Shown: piece by piece, positions 50,306-61,454 of the stretch | Position numbering within the stretch: position 1 is the first letter of the stretch | Layout: each line of letters starts with the position of its first letter | From: Actinomadura rudentiformis | GTDB taxonomy: Bacteria; Actinomycetota; Actinomycetes; Streptosporangiales; Streptosporangiaceae | Assembly: GCF_008923185.1 (NCBI RefSeq) | Contig: NZ_WBMT01000022.1 | Location: 1-64,000, forward strand | Reading direction: 5' to 3' | DNA length: 64,000 bases | Position numbers and translations under genes: made by a program | The notes under the pieces: generated by a model | The model's input: only the letters and a program-made list of their open reading frames with translations | Told to the model about the DNA's origin: nothing | Databases searched by the model: none

Positions 50306-50337
50306 CGCCTTAGGGGTAAGTTGATCTCACTAAGGCG
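50306..50337. promoter_or_regulatory. Inverted repeat cgccttag-N16-ctaaggcg
   Basis: Perfect 8-bp arms with a 16-base spacer in the same intergenic region. Could be a wide operator or an RNA stem. Confidence 0.4.
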
Positions 50338-50363
50338 AGGATGCGCACGCTGGCCCGTGACCC

Positions 50364-50395
50364 TGCAGGTGATGGCACGTGAAACTTGCAGGTGA
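50364..50395. repeat. Direct repeat tgcaggtga
   Basis: Two copies of tgcaggtga (50364-50372 and 50387-50395), each followed by a gca(c/t)gtga-like segment. Offset 23 bases, about two helical turns, which suits a regulator binding one face. Confidence 0.4.
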
Positions 50396-50432
50396 GGCAT
50401 GTGAGACGAGACCACGAATGAGGCTCAGGTGA

Positions 50433-50467
50433 AAACGGATCGCCGGCACGGCGCCGGCGATCCGTTT
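50433..50467 (-). terminator. Intrinsic terminator after mak
   Basis: Perfect 15-bp stem aaacggatcgccggc / gccggcgatccgttt with a 5-base loop, 7 bases after the mak stop. On the minus strand the stem ends in TTTT. This marks the end of the glgE-treS-mak operon. Confidence 0.92.
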
Positions 50468-50473
50468 CCCTGT

Positions 50474-51892
50474 TCAGTCGCTGAGATGTGCGAGTGAACG
50501 CAGTGGCACATGGAGCCAGGACGGCCGGTTCCGGGCCTCATAGCGGACCTCGTACACCGCCTTGTCGAGCTCGAATGCGCGCACGATGATCGAATTCGCC
50601 GCGGGGTCGACGCCACCGGCCGCCGCATAGCCGCGGCAGAATGCCGAACGGTTCCGTTTCGCCCAGGTATGTGCGCGCATTTCCAGCTCGCGCGCGCCCT
50701 CGGCCGACGTGCCTTCCTCATCGGCGAGCAGGAATCGGGCCGCGTATTCGAAGGAGCGCAACATTCCCGCCACGTCCCGCAGCGGGTGCGAGACCGCGCG
50801 GCGTTCGCCCGGTGACCGCGCCGGCTCGCCCTCGAAGTCGAGCAGCACCCATCCGGAGTCGGTCCGCATGGCCTGGCCGAGATGGAAGTCGCCGTGGATC
50901 CGCTGGAACGGCGGCGACCCGGCCAGTCCGGCGAACTCGTCGAAGGCGGCCCTGATCGCCTTGGCGTACGGCACCAGCTCGGGCACGTCCCGGCACGCCT
51001 CGGCGAGCTGCTCTCGCATGCCCTCGGCCGCCGCACTGATCGCGGTGACCGGCTGCGCCGTCACCCCGAACGCCGCAGCCAGGTCCCGGTGCACCGCCGC
51101 CGTCGCGGCACCGAGCCGTTCCGACTCGGACGCGAAGTCGCCCCCGGCGATCGCCGGGTCCGGTTCGGTGCCCGGTGGCAGCGACCGCGCGAACCAGTCG
51201 CGCACGCTGGTGATGGCGAGCTGCCAGCCGTCGGTGCCGGTCCGCAGGAACTCCGACAGCAGGGCGAGCGTGGCGCCCTCGTCGTCGGCGAGTCCGGGGC
51301 CGCCGGACGGTTCGAGCTCGACCCAGCCGTACACGGCGGGGACGTGGGCGCAGCCCAGGTTGGTCAGCGCGAGATTCACCTCGAGGTCGGGGTTGACGCC
51401 GGGCGACAGGCGCCGGAAGAGCTTGCAGATATAGGAGTCGCCGAATATCACCGAGGTGTTGCTCTGCTCGGCGGTGCCGACCACGCCGTCCAGCCCGGTG
51501 TCGATCTCCATACCGGGCGCCTGGTGGAACTCGAGCGGCCCCACCACGGTCCCCTGCGCCATGTGTTCCAGGAGGATGCGGGTCGCCTGCGGATCGTGCG
51601 CGGCGTCGTAGAGCCACGTCCGGCTCGTCCCGGGCAGCAAGCCGATCTCGCCCGGCCGCAACCGTTCCGGCAGCCCGTCCCACATGCCGAGGAGCAACTG
51701 GTAACGGTCCAAGGTCTCGCCCTGCCGCACGGCGAGGACGAGGTGGTGCACCGCCGGATCCGAGGGCCGCAGCTCGGTCGCCGTCGCGATGGAGATCTCG
51801 TCGATCTCGCGGCCCTTGCCGGCGAACCACCGCTGCCGGGGCAGCCAGCCGGCGAGAAGGTCGGTGACGGGCTGGCCGGTGACGGGCTCCAT
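50474..51892 (-). CDS. mak: Maltokinase Mak (Pep2)
   Basis: 472 aa kinase phosphorylating maltose to maltose-1-phosphate with ATP, the donor for GlgE. Features: N-terminal LLAGWLPRQRWFAGKGREI, LLEHMAQGTVVG and SNTSVIFGDSYICKLFRRL; APH-like catalytic loop RIHGDFHLGQAM and metal loop VLLDFEGEPARSPGERRAVSHPLRDVAGMLRS in outline. Length matches mycobacterial Mak (about 455 aa). It begins 3 bases after the treS stop; a strong terminator follows. Confidence 0.95.
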   Translation of the reverse strand: MEPVTGQPVTDLLAGWLPRQRWFAGKGREIDEISIATATELRPSDPAVHHLVLAVRQGETLDRYQLLLGMWDGLPERLRPGEIGLLPGTSRTWLYDAAHDPQATRILLEHMAQGTVVGPLEFHQAPGMEIDTGLDGVVGTAEQSNTSVIFGDSYICKLFRRLSPGVNPDLEVNLALTNLGCAHVPAVYGWVELEPSGGPGLADDEGATLALLSEFLRTGTDGWQLAITSVRDWFARSLPPGTEPDPAIAGGDFASESERLGAATAAVHRDLAAAFGVTAQPVTAISAAAEGMREQLAEACRDVPELVPYAKAIRAAFDEFAGLAGSPPFQRIHGDFHLGQAMRTDSGWVLLDFEGEPARSPGERRAVSHPLRDVAGMLRSFEYAARFLLADEEGTSAEGARELEMRAHTWAKRNRSAFCRGYAAAGGVDPAANSIIVRAFELDKAVYEVRYEARNRPSWLHVPLRSLAHLSD

Positions 51893-51894
51893 TT

Positions 51895-53708
<1,814 letters not shown>

Positions 53709-53712
<4 letters not shown>

Positions 53713-55733
53713 CTCTCGTTACTCCGGAGCGTGAAAATGTGGGCCGGCTGGACGTGAGGGTCGAGGCGTACATAGTTCGCCTGCCGCCAGGTGTAGGTCT
53801 CGCCGGAGAGTTCGTCGGTCACGGCGAACTCCGCGTCAGGGGCGAGCCCGAGTGCGTGCAGGTCGAGATGGACCGTCGCCTCACGGACCTGATGGGGATT
53901 GAGGTTGACCACGGCCAGCACCACGTCGTCCAGGAGCTTCTTGGAGAAGCAGATGAACTCGTGCTGGTCGACGGAATGGAAGCGCAGGTTGCGCAGCCTG
54001 CGCAGGGCCGGATGTGCGCGCCGGAAACCGTTGAGCCGGCCGATGAGCGGCGCGATGCTCGCGCCCTCGCGTTCGGCCCGCTCCCAGTCACGCGGGCGGT
54101 ACTGGTATTTCTCCGAGTCGCGGTACTCCTCACTGCCGGGACGGACGGGAACGTTCTCAATCAGCTCGTAGCCGGAGTAGACCCCCCAGGTGGGGGACAG
54201 CAGCGCGGCGAGGATCGCCCGGATCTCGAACGCCGGGCGGCCGCCGTGCACGAGGTACTCGTTGAGGATGTCAGGCGTGTTGACGAAGACGTTGGGCCGC
54301 ATGTAGGCGGCGGCCGGGCCGGCCAGCTCGGTGAAGTACTGCTCCAGCTCCCACTGAGAGTTCTTCCAGGTGAAGTACGTGTAGGACTGGTGGAAGCCGA
54401 TCTTGGCGAGGGTGTGCATCATGGCCGGCCGGGTGAACGCCTCGGCCAGGAAGATCACGTCGGGATCGGTCCCGGCGATCTCGGCCAGCAGCCGTTCCCA
54501 GAACGGCACCGGCTTGGTGTGCGGGTTGTCCACGCGGAAGATCCGCACGCCGTGGTCCATCCAGTGCCGCACCACCCGCAGGACCTCGCGGTAGATGCCT
54601 TCGGGGTCGTTGTCGAAGTTGAGCGGGTAGATGTCCTGGTACTTCTTGGGCGGATTCTCGGCGTAGGCGATGGAGCCGTCGGCCCGCTTGGTGAACCACT
54701 CGGGATGCTCGGTGACCCACGGGTGGTCGGGGGAGCACTGCAGGGCCAGGTCGAGCGCGACCTCCATGCCGAGGTCGGCCGTGGCCTCGACGAAGGCCTT
54801 GAAGTCGTCGAGCGTGCCCAGGTCGGGGTGGATCGCGTCGTGGCCGCCCTCCGCCGAGCCGATCGCCCATGGCGAGCCGGGGTCGTACGGCCCCGCTTCG
54901 AGCGTGTTGTTGGGGCCCTTGCGGAAGGTGGCGCCGATCGGGTGGATCGGCGGGAGGTAGACGACGTCGAAGCCCATGTCGGCGATCGCGGGCAGGCGCT
55001 TGGCCGCCGTGCGGAACGTGCCGGACATGGGGCCGCGGCGGCCGAGCGGGTCGAACGAGGCGCCCTCCGACCGCGGGAAGAACTCGTACCACGAGCCGAT
55101 CAGCGCGCGCTCACGGTGCACGATGAGGGGGTACCACGCCGAGTCGGTCACCAGCTCGCGCAGCGGGTGCCGCTCCAGCAGTTCGACCACGTCGGGGCCG
55201 CACGCCGCGTCGAGGCGTTCGGCGGCGTCGGTGGTCACGTCGCCGAGCAGCTTGGCCAGCCGGACGAGGCGCGCACGGTCCTTGGCGGGCACGCCCTGCG
55301 CCGCGCGCTCGAAGAGCAGCGCCCCCTCGGCGAGCATGAGCTCGACGTCCTGCCCCCGCGGGATCTTGATGAGCGCGTCGTGCCGCCAGTGCGCGATCGG
55401 GTCGCCCCAGGCCTCGACGCGGTAGTGCCATTTCCCGGGCTCGGTCGGTGTCACCTCGGCGTGCAGCCGGTCGGTGCCGTCGTCGTGCCCGGCCAGCGTG
55501 ACCGGCGGGAGCACGTCGCCGTCCGGTGTCCGCAGCACCACGGCGGCGCCGAGCATCTCGTGGCCTTCGCGGAACACCGTGGCCGAGACCGTGAAGGTCT
55601 CGCCGATCACGGCCTTGGCAGGCCAGTCACCGCAGCTGCGACCGGGTTCGACGTCCAGGATGGGGATGCGGCCGATCTTCGGCCCCACCGTCGGCGAATC
55701 GGGCTTGCCGGACATTCTGGACTCCACACGCAT
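53709..55733 (-). CDS. glgE: Maltosyltransferase GlgE
   Basis: 674 aa GH13_3 enzyme that adds maltose from maltose-1-phosphate to alpha-glucan. Signatures: IGRIPILDVEP and PAKAVIGETFTVSATVFREGHE (N-domain), GFDVVYLPPIHPIG, GVRIFRVDNPHTKPVPFWERL (nucleophile Asp), DPDVIFLAEAFTRPAMMH (Glu), VFVNTPDILNEYLVHGGRPAFEIR and VNLNPHQVREATVHLDL. ATG 55733 is used; ATG 55715 with GGAG 6 bases upstream is equally good. First gene of the glgE-treS-mak operon. Confidence 0.96.
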
Positions 55734-55905
55734 GCGCCACCTCTACCCGCTCGCGATTTCCAAAACCGTCCATGCCCGCGATCGGCCCCTTACCGTCCTG
55801 TAGCTTTCGATAACTTTGTGCGACTTGCCGAATGCCGACCGTAACGTGACCGTCTCCGGCCAGTGGTGCGCGAACCCTTTGACCCGATGGATCGTCTGTC
55901 CGGTT

Positions 55906-56463
55906 GTGCCGCACCACGTTCCGGTCGAGGCCCTCCGCGCGCTGTCCCTGTGGGCGCTGCTCGCCGCCGTGCTGCTCGTCCTCATCTGGCGGCCCTTTGC
56001 CCGGCGCGCCGGCTGGGCGCCGGTTCCGACGCTGGCGCTCCTCCTGTGGACGGGGCTCGTGCTGTCGATGACGCTGCCGATGAGCATCGGCCCGGACACG
56101 GGCGCGCGGGCGGCGCAGTGCCTGAGCGATCCAGCCGGGGACATGGCGTGGTCAGTGCGGATCTTCGGGACGCGGGGGATCGAGGACGTGATGAACGTCG
56201 CGTTGTGGGTGCCGTGCGGCTTCCTGGCGGTCCTGGCGACGCGCCGGGTCGTCGTCGCGCCCGCGATCATGGCGGGTGCGTTCGTGGTGGTGGAGTTTTT
56301 GCAGGTCCTTGACCCGGGCCGCGAGTGCGACCCCGGCGACTGGGCCTACAACTCGTTCGGCACCGCCGTAGGCGCCGCCGCGGCCGTTGCCGTGCGGCAT
56401 TTGGCGGATTCCTCACATGGATCCAGCCGTGGCTCCGGACGCGGGCCGGCCGGTCTCACATAG
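55906..56463 (+). CDS. VanZ-like membrane protein
   Basis: 185 aa with about four predicted helices (ALSLWALLAAVLLVLIW, LALLLWTGLVLSMTLPM, DVMNVALWVPCGFLAVLA, PAIMAGAFVVVEFLQVL) and the VanZ-type ending DPGDWAYNSFGTAVGAAAAV. VanZ-like proteins are linked to glycopeptide tolerance or envelope functions, with unclear biochemistry. GTG 55906 is chosen because upstream codons give no hydrophobic start. Divergent from glgE and 69 bases ahead of glgP. Confidence 0.75.
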   Translation: MPHHVPVEALRALSLWALLAAVLLVLIWRPFARRAGWAPVPTLALLLWTGLVLSMTLPMSIGPDTGARAAQCLSDPAGDMAWSVRIFGTRGIEDVMNVALWVPCGFLAVLATRRVVVAPAIMAGAFVVVEFLQVLDPGRECDPGDWAYNSFGTAVGAAAAVAVRHLADSSHGSSRGSGRGPAGLT

Positions 56464-56532
56464 ATCCATCTGGTGACGTTGTCGTCATGCGGGGTCGCAT
56501 TCTGGTGGGGTCACCACATAGCGTTGCCGTAC

Positions 56533-59127
56533 GTGAAGGCAATCCGACGATTCACCGTACGTTCTGTCCTTCCTGCCCCGCTGCGCCAGCTTGAGCAGCT
56601 CGTGCTCAATCTGCGCTGGTCGTGGCACCACGAGACGCTCGACCTTTTCCGGGCGGTCGATCCCGACTTGTGGGAGACCGTCGGCCATGATCCGGTCCGG
56701 CTGCTCGGCGAGGTCTCGCCGGAGCGGTTGTCCCTGCTCGCGGTCGACCGGCGGTTCCTGCGCCGCCTGCAGGACGCGGCCGAAGAGCTGAACGAGTACC
56801 TGACCGCGCCGCACTGGTACCAGGACCTCGACGACGCACCCGAGGCCATCGCGTACTTCTCGCCGGAGTACGGGATCACCGCCGCGCTGCCGCAGTACTC
56901 GGGAGGCCTCGGCATCCTGGCCGGGGACCACCTCAAGACCGCCAGCGATCTCGGCGTGCCCCTCATCGGGGTCGGACTCCTCTACCGCCACGGCTACTTT
57001 TCGCAGTCACTGTCGCCGGACGGGTGGCAGCTGGAGCGCTATCCCACGTTCGACCCGAACGGGCTGCCGCTCACCCTGCTGCGGGACGCCGCCGGGGTCC
57101 CGGTGCGTGTCACCATCGGCCTTCCGCAGGGGCGCGATCTGCACGCCCAGGTGTGGCTGGCGCAGGTCGGGCGGGTCCCGCAGCTCCTGCTCGACTCCGA
57201 TGTCGAGGACAACGACCAGGCCGCCCGGGACGTCACCGACCGGCTGTACGGCGGCGGCGGCGATCACCGGCTCCTCCAGGAGATGCTGCTGGGCATCGGC
57301 GGGGTCCGCGCCATCCGCGCGTACTGCCGCATCAGCGGGCATCCGGCGCCCGAGGTGTTCCACACGAACGAGGGCCACGCGGGCTTCCTCGGGCTGGAAC
57401 GCATCCGGGAGCTGGTGTCGGAGTCCGGGCTGACCTTCGACGAGGCCCTCGAAGCGGCGCGCGCGGGCACCGTGTTCACCACGCACACGCCGGTGCCGGC
57501 GGGCATCGACCGGTTCCCGCGAGAACTGATCCACAAGTACTTCGGCGGGGTGAACGAGGAACCCGACGTGCCCGTCGACCGCGTGCTCGCGCTGGGGGCG
57601 GAGGACTACGCCGACGGTGACCGCACCGTGTTCAACATGGCCGTGATGGGGATGCGGCTGGCCCAGCGCGTCAACGGGGTCAGCCGGCTGCACGGCGAGG
57701 TCAGCCGCGAGATGTTCGGCGGCCTGTGGGGCGGTTTCGACACCGCGGAGGTGCCGGTCGGGTCGATCACCAACGGCGTGCACGCCGGCACGTGGGTGGC
57801 CCGTGAGGTCCTCGACCTGGCCGCGCGCGAGGTGCCGGACGTGGTGGAGTCCTCGCGCGGCTGGGAGCGCGTCCGGAACGTCCCGGAGAACGAGATGTGG
57901 CGGGTGCGCCGGACGCTGCGCGAACGCCTCGTCCGGGACGCGCGGCGGCGGCTGCGCGAGTCGTGGCGGCAGCGCGGGGCGAGCGGCGCCGAGCTGTCGT
58001 GGGTCGCCGAGGCCCTCGATCCCGACGTGCTGACGATCGGGTTCGCGCGCCGCGTCCCCTCATACAAGCGGCTCACCCTGATGATGCGCGACCCCGAGCG
58101 GCTCCGCGCGCTGCTGCTGCACCCCGAACGGCCCGTCCAGATCGTGATCGCGGGCAAGGCGCACCCCGCCGACGAGGGCGGCAAGCGCCTGATCCAGGAC
58201 ATCGTGCGCTTCGCCGACCAGGAGGACGTGCGGCACAGGATCGTCTTCCTGCCCGACTACGACATGGACCTCGGACGGTCCCTCACCCAGGGCTGCGACG
58301 TGTGGATGAACAACCCGCTCCGGCCGCTGGAGGCGTGCGGCACGTCCGGCATGAAGGCGGCGCTGAACGGCGGGCTGAACCTGTCGATCCGCGACGGCTG
58401 GTGGGACGAGTGGTTCGACGGCCAGAACGGCTGGGCCATCCCGTCCGCCGACGGGCTGGCCGCCCCCGACCGCCGCGACGAGATCGAGGCCGGGGCGCTG
58501 TACGAGCTGATCGAGGACCATGTCTCGGTGATGTTCTACGACCGCGACCCGGCCGGGCTGCCGCGCCGCTGGCTGGAGATGGTCAAGCACACCATCGTCA
58601 CGCTGGGGCCGAAGGTGCTGGCGTCGCGGATGGTCCGCGACTACGTGCTCGACCTCTACGCCCCTGCCGCCACGTCCGGGCGGGCGATGGCCGCCGACGG
58701 GTACGCGGGCGCCCGGGCGCTGTCGGCGTGGAAGCAGAAGATCATCAAGGCCTGGCCGGGTGTCGCGGTCGAGCACGTCGAGACGAGCGGGGAGGAGAGC
58801 CCGCACGTCGGCTCGAACCTGCCGGTGCGGGTCGTGGCCGACCTGGGCGGGCTCGACCAGGGCGACGTCGCCGTCGAGATCGCCTACGGCCGTGTGGACG
58901 ACTCCGACGCCCTGATCGATCCGGCCTACCTGGAGCTCACCGGCGGCGAGCCAGTGGAGAACGGCCTGCTCCGCTATGTCGGCGAGGTCCCGCTGGCCAG
59001 GAGCGGCGCGTTCGGCTACAGCGTGCGCGTCGTGCCCAGCCACCCGATGTTGTCCGGCCGCGCGGAGATGGGCCTGGTCGCCCTGCCACCGGCGCCGCAC
59101 GGCATGACCAACGGAGACCTGCGCTAG
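56533..59127 (+). CDS. glgP: Alpha-glucan (glycogen) phosphorylase GlgP, mycobacterial type
   Basis: 864 aa GT35 enzyme releasing glucose-1-phosphate from alpha-glucan. The start GTG 56533 gives VKAIRRFTVR, matching the family N-terminus. Motifs: LEQLVLNLRWSWHHETLDLF, YFSPEYGITAALPQYSGGLGILAGDHLK in outline, FHTNEGHAGFLGLERIRE, FTTHTPVPAGIDRFP, SYKRLTLM, and the PLP-lysine loop EACGTSGMKAALNGGLNLSIRDGWWDEW in outline. Placed divergently to glgE, so synthesis and breakdown of the glucan are neighbours. Confidence 0.95.
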   Translation: MKAIRRFTVRSVLPAPLRQLEQLVLNLRWSWHHETLDLFRAVDPDLWETVGHDPVRLLGEVSPERLSLLAVDRRFLRRLQDAAEELNEYLTAPHWYQDLDDAPEAIAYFSPEYGITAALPQYSGGLGILAGDHLKTASDLGVPLIGVGLLYRHGYFSQSLSPDGWQLERYPTFDPNGLPLTLLRDAAGVPVRVTIGLPQGRDLHAQVWLAQVGRVPQLLLDSDVEDNDQAARDVTDRLYGGGGDHRLLQEMLLGIGGVRAIRAYCRISGHPAPEVFHTNEGHAGFLGLERIRELVSESGLTFDEALEAARAGTVFTTHTPVPAGIDRFPRELIHKYFGGVNEEPDVPVDRVLALGAEDYADGDRTVFNMAVMGMRLAQRVNGVSRLHGEVSREMFGGLWGGFDTAEVPVGSITNGVHAGTWVAREVLDLAAREVPDVVESSRGWERVRNVPENEMWRVRRTLRERLVRDARRRLRESWRQRGASGAELSWVAEALDPDVLTIGFARRVPSYKRLTLMMRDPERLRALLLHPERPVQIVIAGKAHPADEGGKRLIQDIVRFADQEDVRHRIVFLPDYDMDLGRSLTQGCDVWMNNPLRPLEACGTSGMKAALNGGLNLSIRDGWWDEWFDGQNGWAIPSADGLAAPDRRDEIEAGALYELIEDHVSVMFYDRDPAGLPRRWLEMVKHTIVTLGPKVLASRMVRDYVLDLYAPAATSGRAMAADGYAGARALSAWKQKIIKAWPGVAVEHVETSGEESPHVGSNLPVRVVADLGGLDQGDVAVEIAYGRVDDSDALIDPAYLELTGGEPVENGLLRYVGEVPLARSGAFGYSVRVVPSHPMLSGRAEMGLVALPPAPHGMTNGDLR

Positions 59128-59146
59128 GAGCACCGGAGTGCCGCCG

Positions 59147-59764
59147 CTAGGCGGTGTGGCCGGCGTTCGCGTTCGCCAGGTCCTCGTCGTCCTCGGCGGG
59201 CGGGTCCGGCATCTGCCAGGTCGCCACGACCTGCGGCAACAGCGCGTGGGTGACGAGGAGGGCAAAGAGGATCAGGAAGAGGGCGGCGGACGGGACGTGC
59301 AGGTCGTCGTCGCCGTCTGCGAACATCGTCGCGGCGGTGGCCAGGATGATCAACGTCGTCGTGCCCTTGTGCGCGGTGGAGAACGCGCGGAGCCGTGCGA
59401 GCTGCTGGCGCTCGTCGAGCTCGTGCTCGCGCTTGAAGATCATGCCCCGGGTGATCGCGATGAGCTGGCCCGCCACCGGGAACCCGAGCACCACGAGGAC
59501 GCCGAGGATCACGAAGTTGGCGATCATCGCGGTGTCGGAGGGGGCCAGCGCCCATGAGATGGCGGCGTCCACCCAGAGCAGGCCCAGCAGGCCCGCGCCC
59601 ATGCTCGCCACGATGCGGCGGTTGCGCTGCCGGGCATAGCGGGCGGGCAGGCGCCGCTCCAACTCGGCGTCCATCTTCTGAAGGCGCTCGGCTCGCCTGG
59701 CCTGCGACTTCCTGCGCTGCTCGCCCCACCTGCCGGAGCCTTCGTGCGTCTTGGCGTTCATCAT
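59147..59764 (-). CDS. Membrane protein coupled to XRE regulator
   Basis: 205 aa. A basic, Arg-rich N-terminus (about 55 residues) precedes four predicted helices (IVASMGAGLLGLLWVDAAISWAL, ANFVILGVLVVLGFPVAGQLIAI, TTTLIILATAATMF, SAALFLILFALLVTHALLPQV) and an acidic tail ending LANANAGHTA. Helices 2 and 3 are separated by a charged loop EHELDERQQLARLRA, as in small membrane proteins paired with XRE regulators. ATG 59764 overlaps the XRE stop (ATGA). Function unknown. Confidence 0.8.
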   Translation of the reverse strand: MMNAKTHEGSGRWGEQRRKSQARRAERLQKMDAELERRLPARYARQRNRRIVASMGAGLLGLLWVDAAISWALAPSDTAMIANFVILGVLVVLGFPVAGQLIAITRGMIFKREHELDERQQLARLRAFSTAHKGTTTLIILATAATMFADGDDDLHVPSAALFLILFALLVTHALLPQVVATWQMPDPPAEDDEDLANANAGHTA

Positions 59765-60009
59765 GATGTGCTTCCAATCCGGGGGAACGGGGCGAGGGAG
59801 AAGACGACCTCGACGGGCACCTCGAAGTAGTCGGCGATGCGCAGCGCCAGGTGAAGGCTGGGGCTGTACTCGCCGCGTTCGAGATAGCCGATGGTCTGGT
59901 AGTGGACGCCGAGCGCGGCGGCCAGATCGCGGCGCGAGACGCCACGCTCGGCGCGGAGCATCGGGATCCGGTTGAAGACGTGCTCTTTGTCGTCCTTGCT
60001 CGGGGACAT
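59761..60009 (-). CDS. XRE-family helix-turn-helix regulator
   Basis: 82 aa, a single HTH_3 domain covering residues about 14-70 (IPMLRAERGVSRRDLAAALGVHYQTIGYLERGEYSPSLHLALRIADYFEVPVEVVF in outline). Small YobD/YozG-type regulator. Translationally coupled to the membrane protein, which may modulate it. Two inverted repeats upstream at 60047-60091 are likely operators. Divergent from a histidine kinase gene. Confidence 0.9.
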   Translation of the reverse strand: MSPSKDDKEHVFNRIPMLRAERGVSRRDLAAALGVHYQTIGYLERGEYSPSLHLALRIADYFEVPVEVVFSLAPFPRIGSTS

Positions 60010-60046
60010 CGGCCGGGCAGCCCTCCTCTCTCCGTATGGTCATCAC

Positions 60047-60064
60047 GACATAACTCTGTATGTC
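60047..60064. promoter_or_regulatory. Inverted repeat gacata-N6-tatgtc
   Basis: Perfect 6-bp arms between the XRE and histidine kinase genes. Candidate XRE autoregulatory operator overlapping the XRE promoter. Confidence 0.5.
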
Positions 60065-60078
60065 TGCGTCAAGTGATA

Positions 60079-60091
60079 GTAGTTATACTAC
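60079..60091. promoter_or_regulatory. Inverted repeat gtagt-tat-actac
   Basis: Perfect 5-bp arms in an AT-rich patch, 58 bases before the histidine kinase start. Second candidate operator or part of the kinase promoter. Confidence 0.45.
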
Positions 60092-60148
60092 ATTCGTTCG
60101 CAGAACTGCAACAGACTGTTGATCGCGTATCCCTGGCAGGATTGACCC

Positions 60149-61315
60149 GTGAGCAGGAGAAGGCCCGCGAGCAGGGAAAGGCCACGAAACTGGCCGCTGC
60201 GCGGCCGGACCGCCGACCTCGTGCTGGCACTGGTCCTGTTCGCCGCCATCGCCACCGCGATGGCGGCCCGGATGGCGGACGACCACGAGCGCGGCCTGAT
60301 GCCGGGTCTGGGCTGGCCGCTCGTGATCGTCGGTTGCGGCGCGCTGGTCTGGCGGCGCAGCCACCCCGTCGTGGTGGTGATCGTCACGGCGGCGGCGAGC
60401 GCGGTCTACTACCCGGTGACCGAGCCCGACGGGCCGATGATGATCGTGTTCGTCGTCGCGCTCTACACGGCCGCCGCCCAGGGCCATCTGATCGTCGCGT
60501 CGGTCATCGGCTCGGCCGCCATGGCGGCGGTCGCCTACGGCGAGATCCGCAGCGATGTCAACCACCTCGCCGACGCCGGGCTCTACCTCCTCGCGGGCTG
60601 GTTCGTCGCGGTCATCGCGATCGGCGCCGTGGTGCACAACCGCCACGCCTACCTGCGCGAGGCCGAGCTGCGCGCCGTGGCGGCCGAGCGGGGCCGCGAG
60701 CAGGAGGCGCTCCGGCGGACCACCGAGGAACGGCTGCGGATCGCCCGCGAGCTGCACGACGTGCTCGGCCACAACATCTCGCTGATCAACGTGCAGGCCA
60801 ACGCCGCGTTGTACGGCAAGGATCCCGCCCGCGCCGCCGAGGCCCTCACCGCGATCAAGGAGACCAGCAAGGAGACGCTCCGCGAGCTGCGCACCACCCT
60901 GGGCGTGCTGCGCCAGGTGGACGAGGCGGCCCCCGTCGTCCCGCCGCCCGGGCTGGACCGGCTTGAGGAGCTGACCTCCCGTCCGGTCGGCCCGGCCGTC
61001 CGCACCGAGATCGAAGGCGACCCGCGCCCGCTCCCGCCCGAAGCCGACCTGGCCGCGTTCCGCATCGTCCAGGAGGCCCTCACCAACGTGACCAAGCACT
61101 CCGGCGCCACGACGGTGACCGTGCGGATCCGGTACACGGCCGCCGCCGTGCACGTCCAGATCGACGATGACGGCCGTGCCGAGCCGGACTCCCAGCCGGG
61201 CAACGGCATCCGCGGCATGACCGAACGCGCCGAGGCGCTCGGCGGGACCCTGACCGCGCATCCGCGGCCCGAGGGCGGTTTCCGGGTGGAGGCGAGGATT
61301 CCCCTCCCTGGCTGA
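60149..61315 (+). CDS. NarL/DesK-type sensor histidine kinase without adjacent response regulator
   Basis: 388 aa. Four to five N-terminal helices (about residues 20-165) precede a HisKA_3 dimerisation domain with the phosphoacceptor His in RIARELHDVLGHNISLINVQ. A HATPase_c domain follows, with FRIVQEALTNVTKHSGATTV (N box) and GNGIRGMTERAEALGGTL (G box). GTG 60149 start. In this family the LuxR-type response regulator gene normally follows; here a 68-aa membrane protein follows instead. An 8-bp hairpin lies directly after the stop. Confidence 0.92.
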   Translation: MSRRRPASRERPRNWPLRGRTADLVLALVLFAAIATAMAARMADDHERGLMPGLGWPLVIVGCGALVWRRSHPVVVVIVTAAASAVYYPVTEPDGPMMIVFVVALYTAAAQGHLIVASVIGSAAMAAVAYGEIRSDVNHLADAGLYLLAGWFVAVIAIGAVVHNRHAYLREAELRAVAAERGREQEALRRTTEERLRIARELHDVLGHNISLINVQANAALYGKDPARAAEALTAIKETSKETLRELRTTLGVLRQVDEAAPVVPPPGLDRLEELTSRPVGPAVRTEIEGDPRPLPPEADLAAFRIVQEALTNVTKHSGATTVTVRIRYTAAAVHVQIDDDGRAEPDSQPGNGIRGMTERAEALGGTLTAHPRPEGGFRVEARIPLPG

Positions 61316-61335
61316 CCTACATCTCGCGATGTAGG
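61316..61335. terminator. Perfect hairpin directly after the histidine kinase stop
   Basis: cctacatc / gatgtagg arms with loop tcgc, starting the base after the TGA. No T-run follows, so it may be a terminator or an operator for the next gene. Confidence 0.5.
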
Positions 61336-61454
61336 AAAGCGGAGGCCCTGCACCAGACGCGGTAGGAAGATTGTCTTCTCACGCATGATCCGCGGCCCGC
61401 CACCGTCCGTACACAATCGGTTCGTCCCTTCCGCAAGCCAACGGAGAACGAACG

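Larger units (their letters stand above)
49973..50473. other. 501-base non-coding region upstream of the glycan operon
   Basis: No convincing gene. It contains the promoter of the glycan operon, three dyad or direct-repeat elements and the terminator of the mak gene, listed separately. The GC content is visibly lower than in neighbouring genes between 50100 and 50330. Confidence 0.6.
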
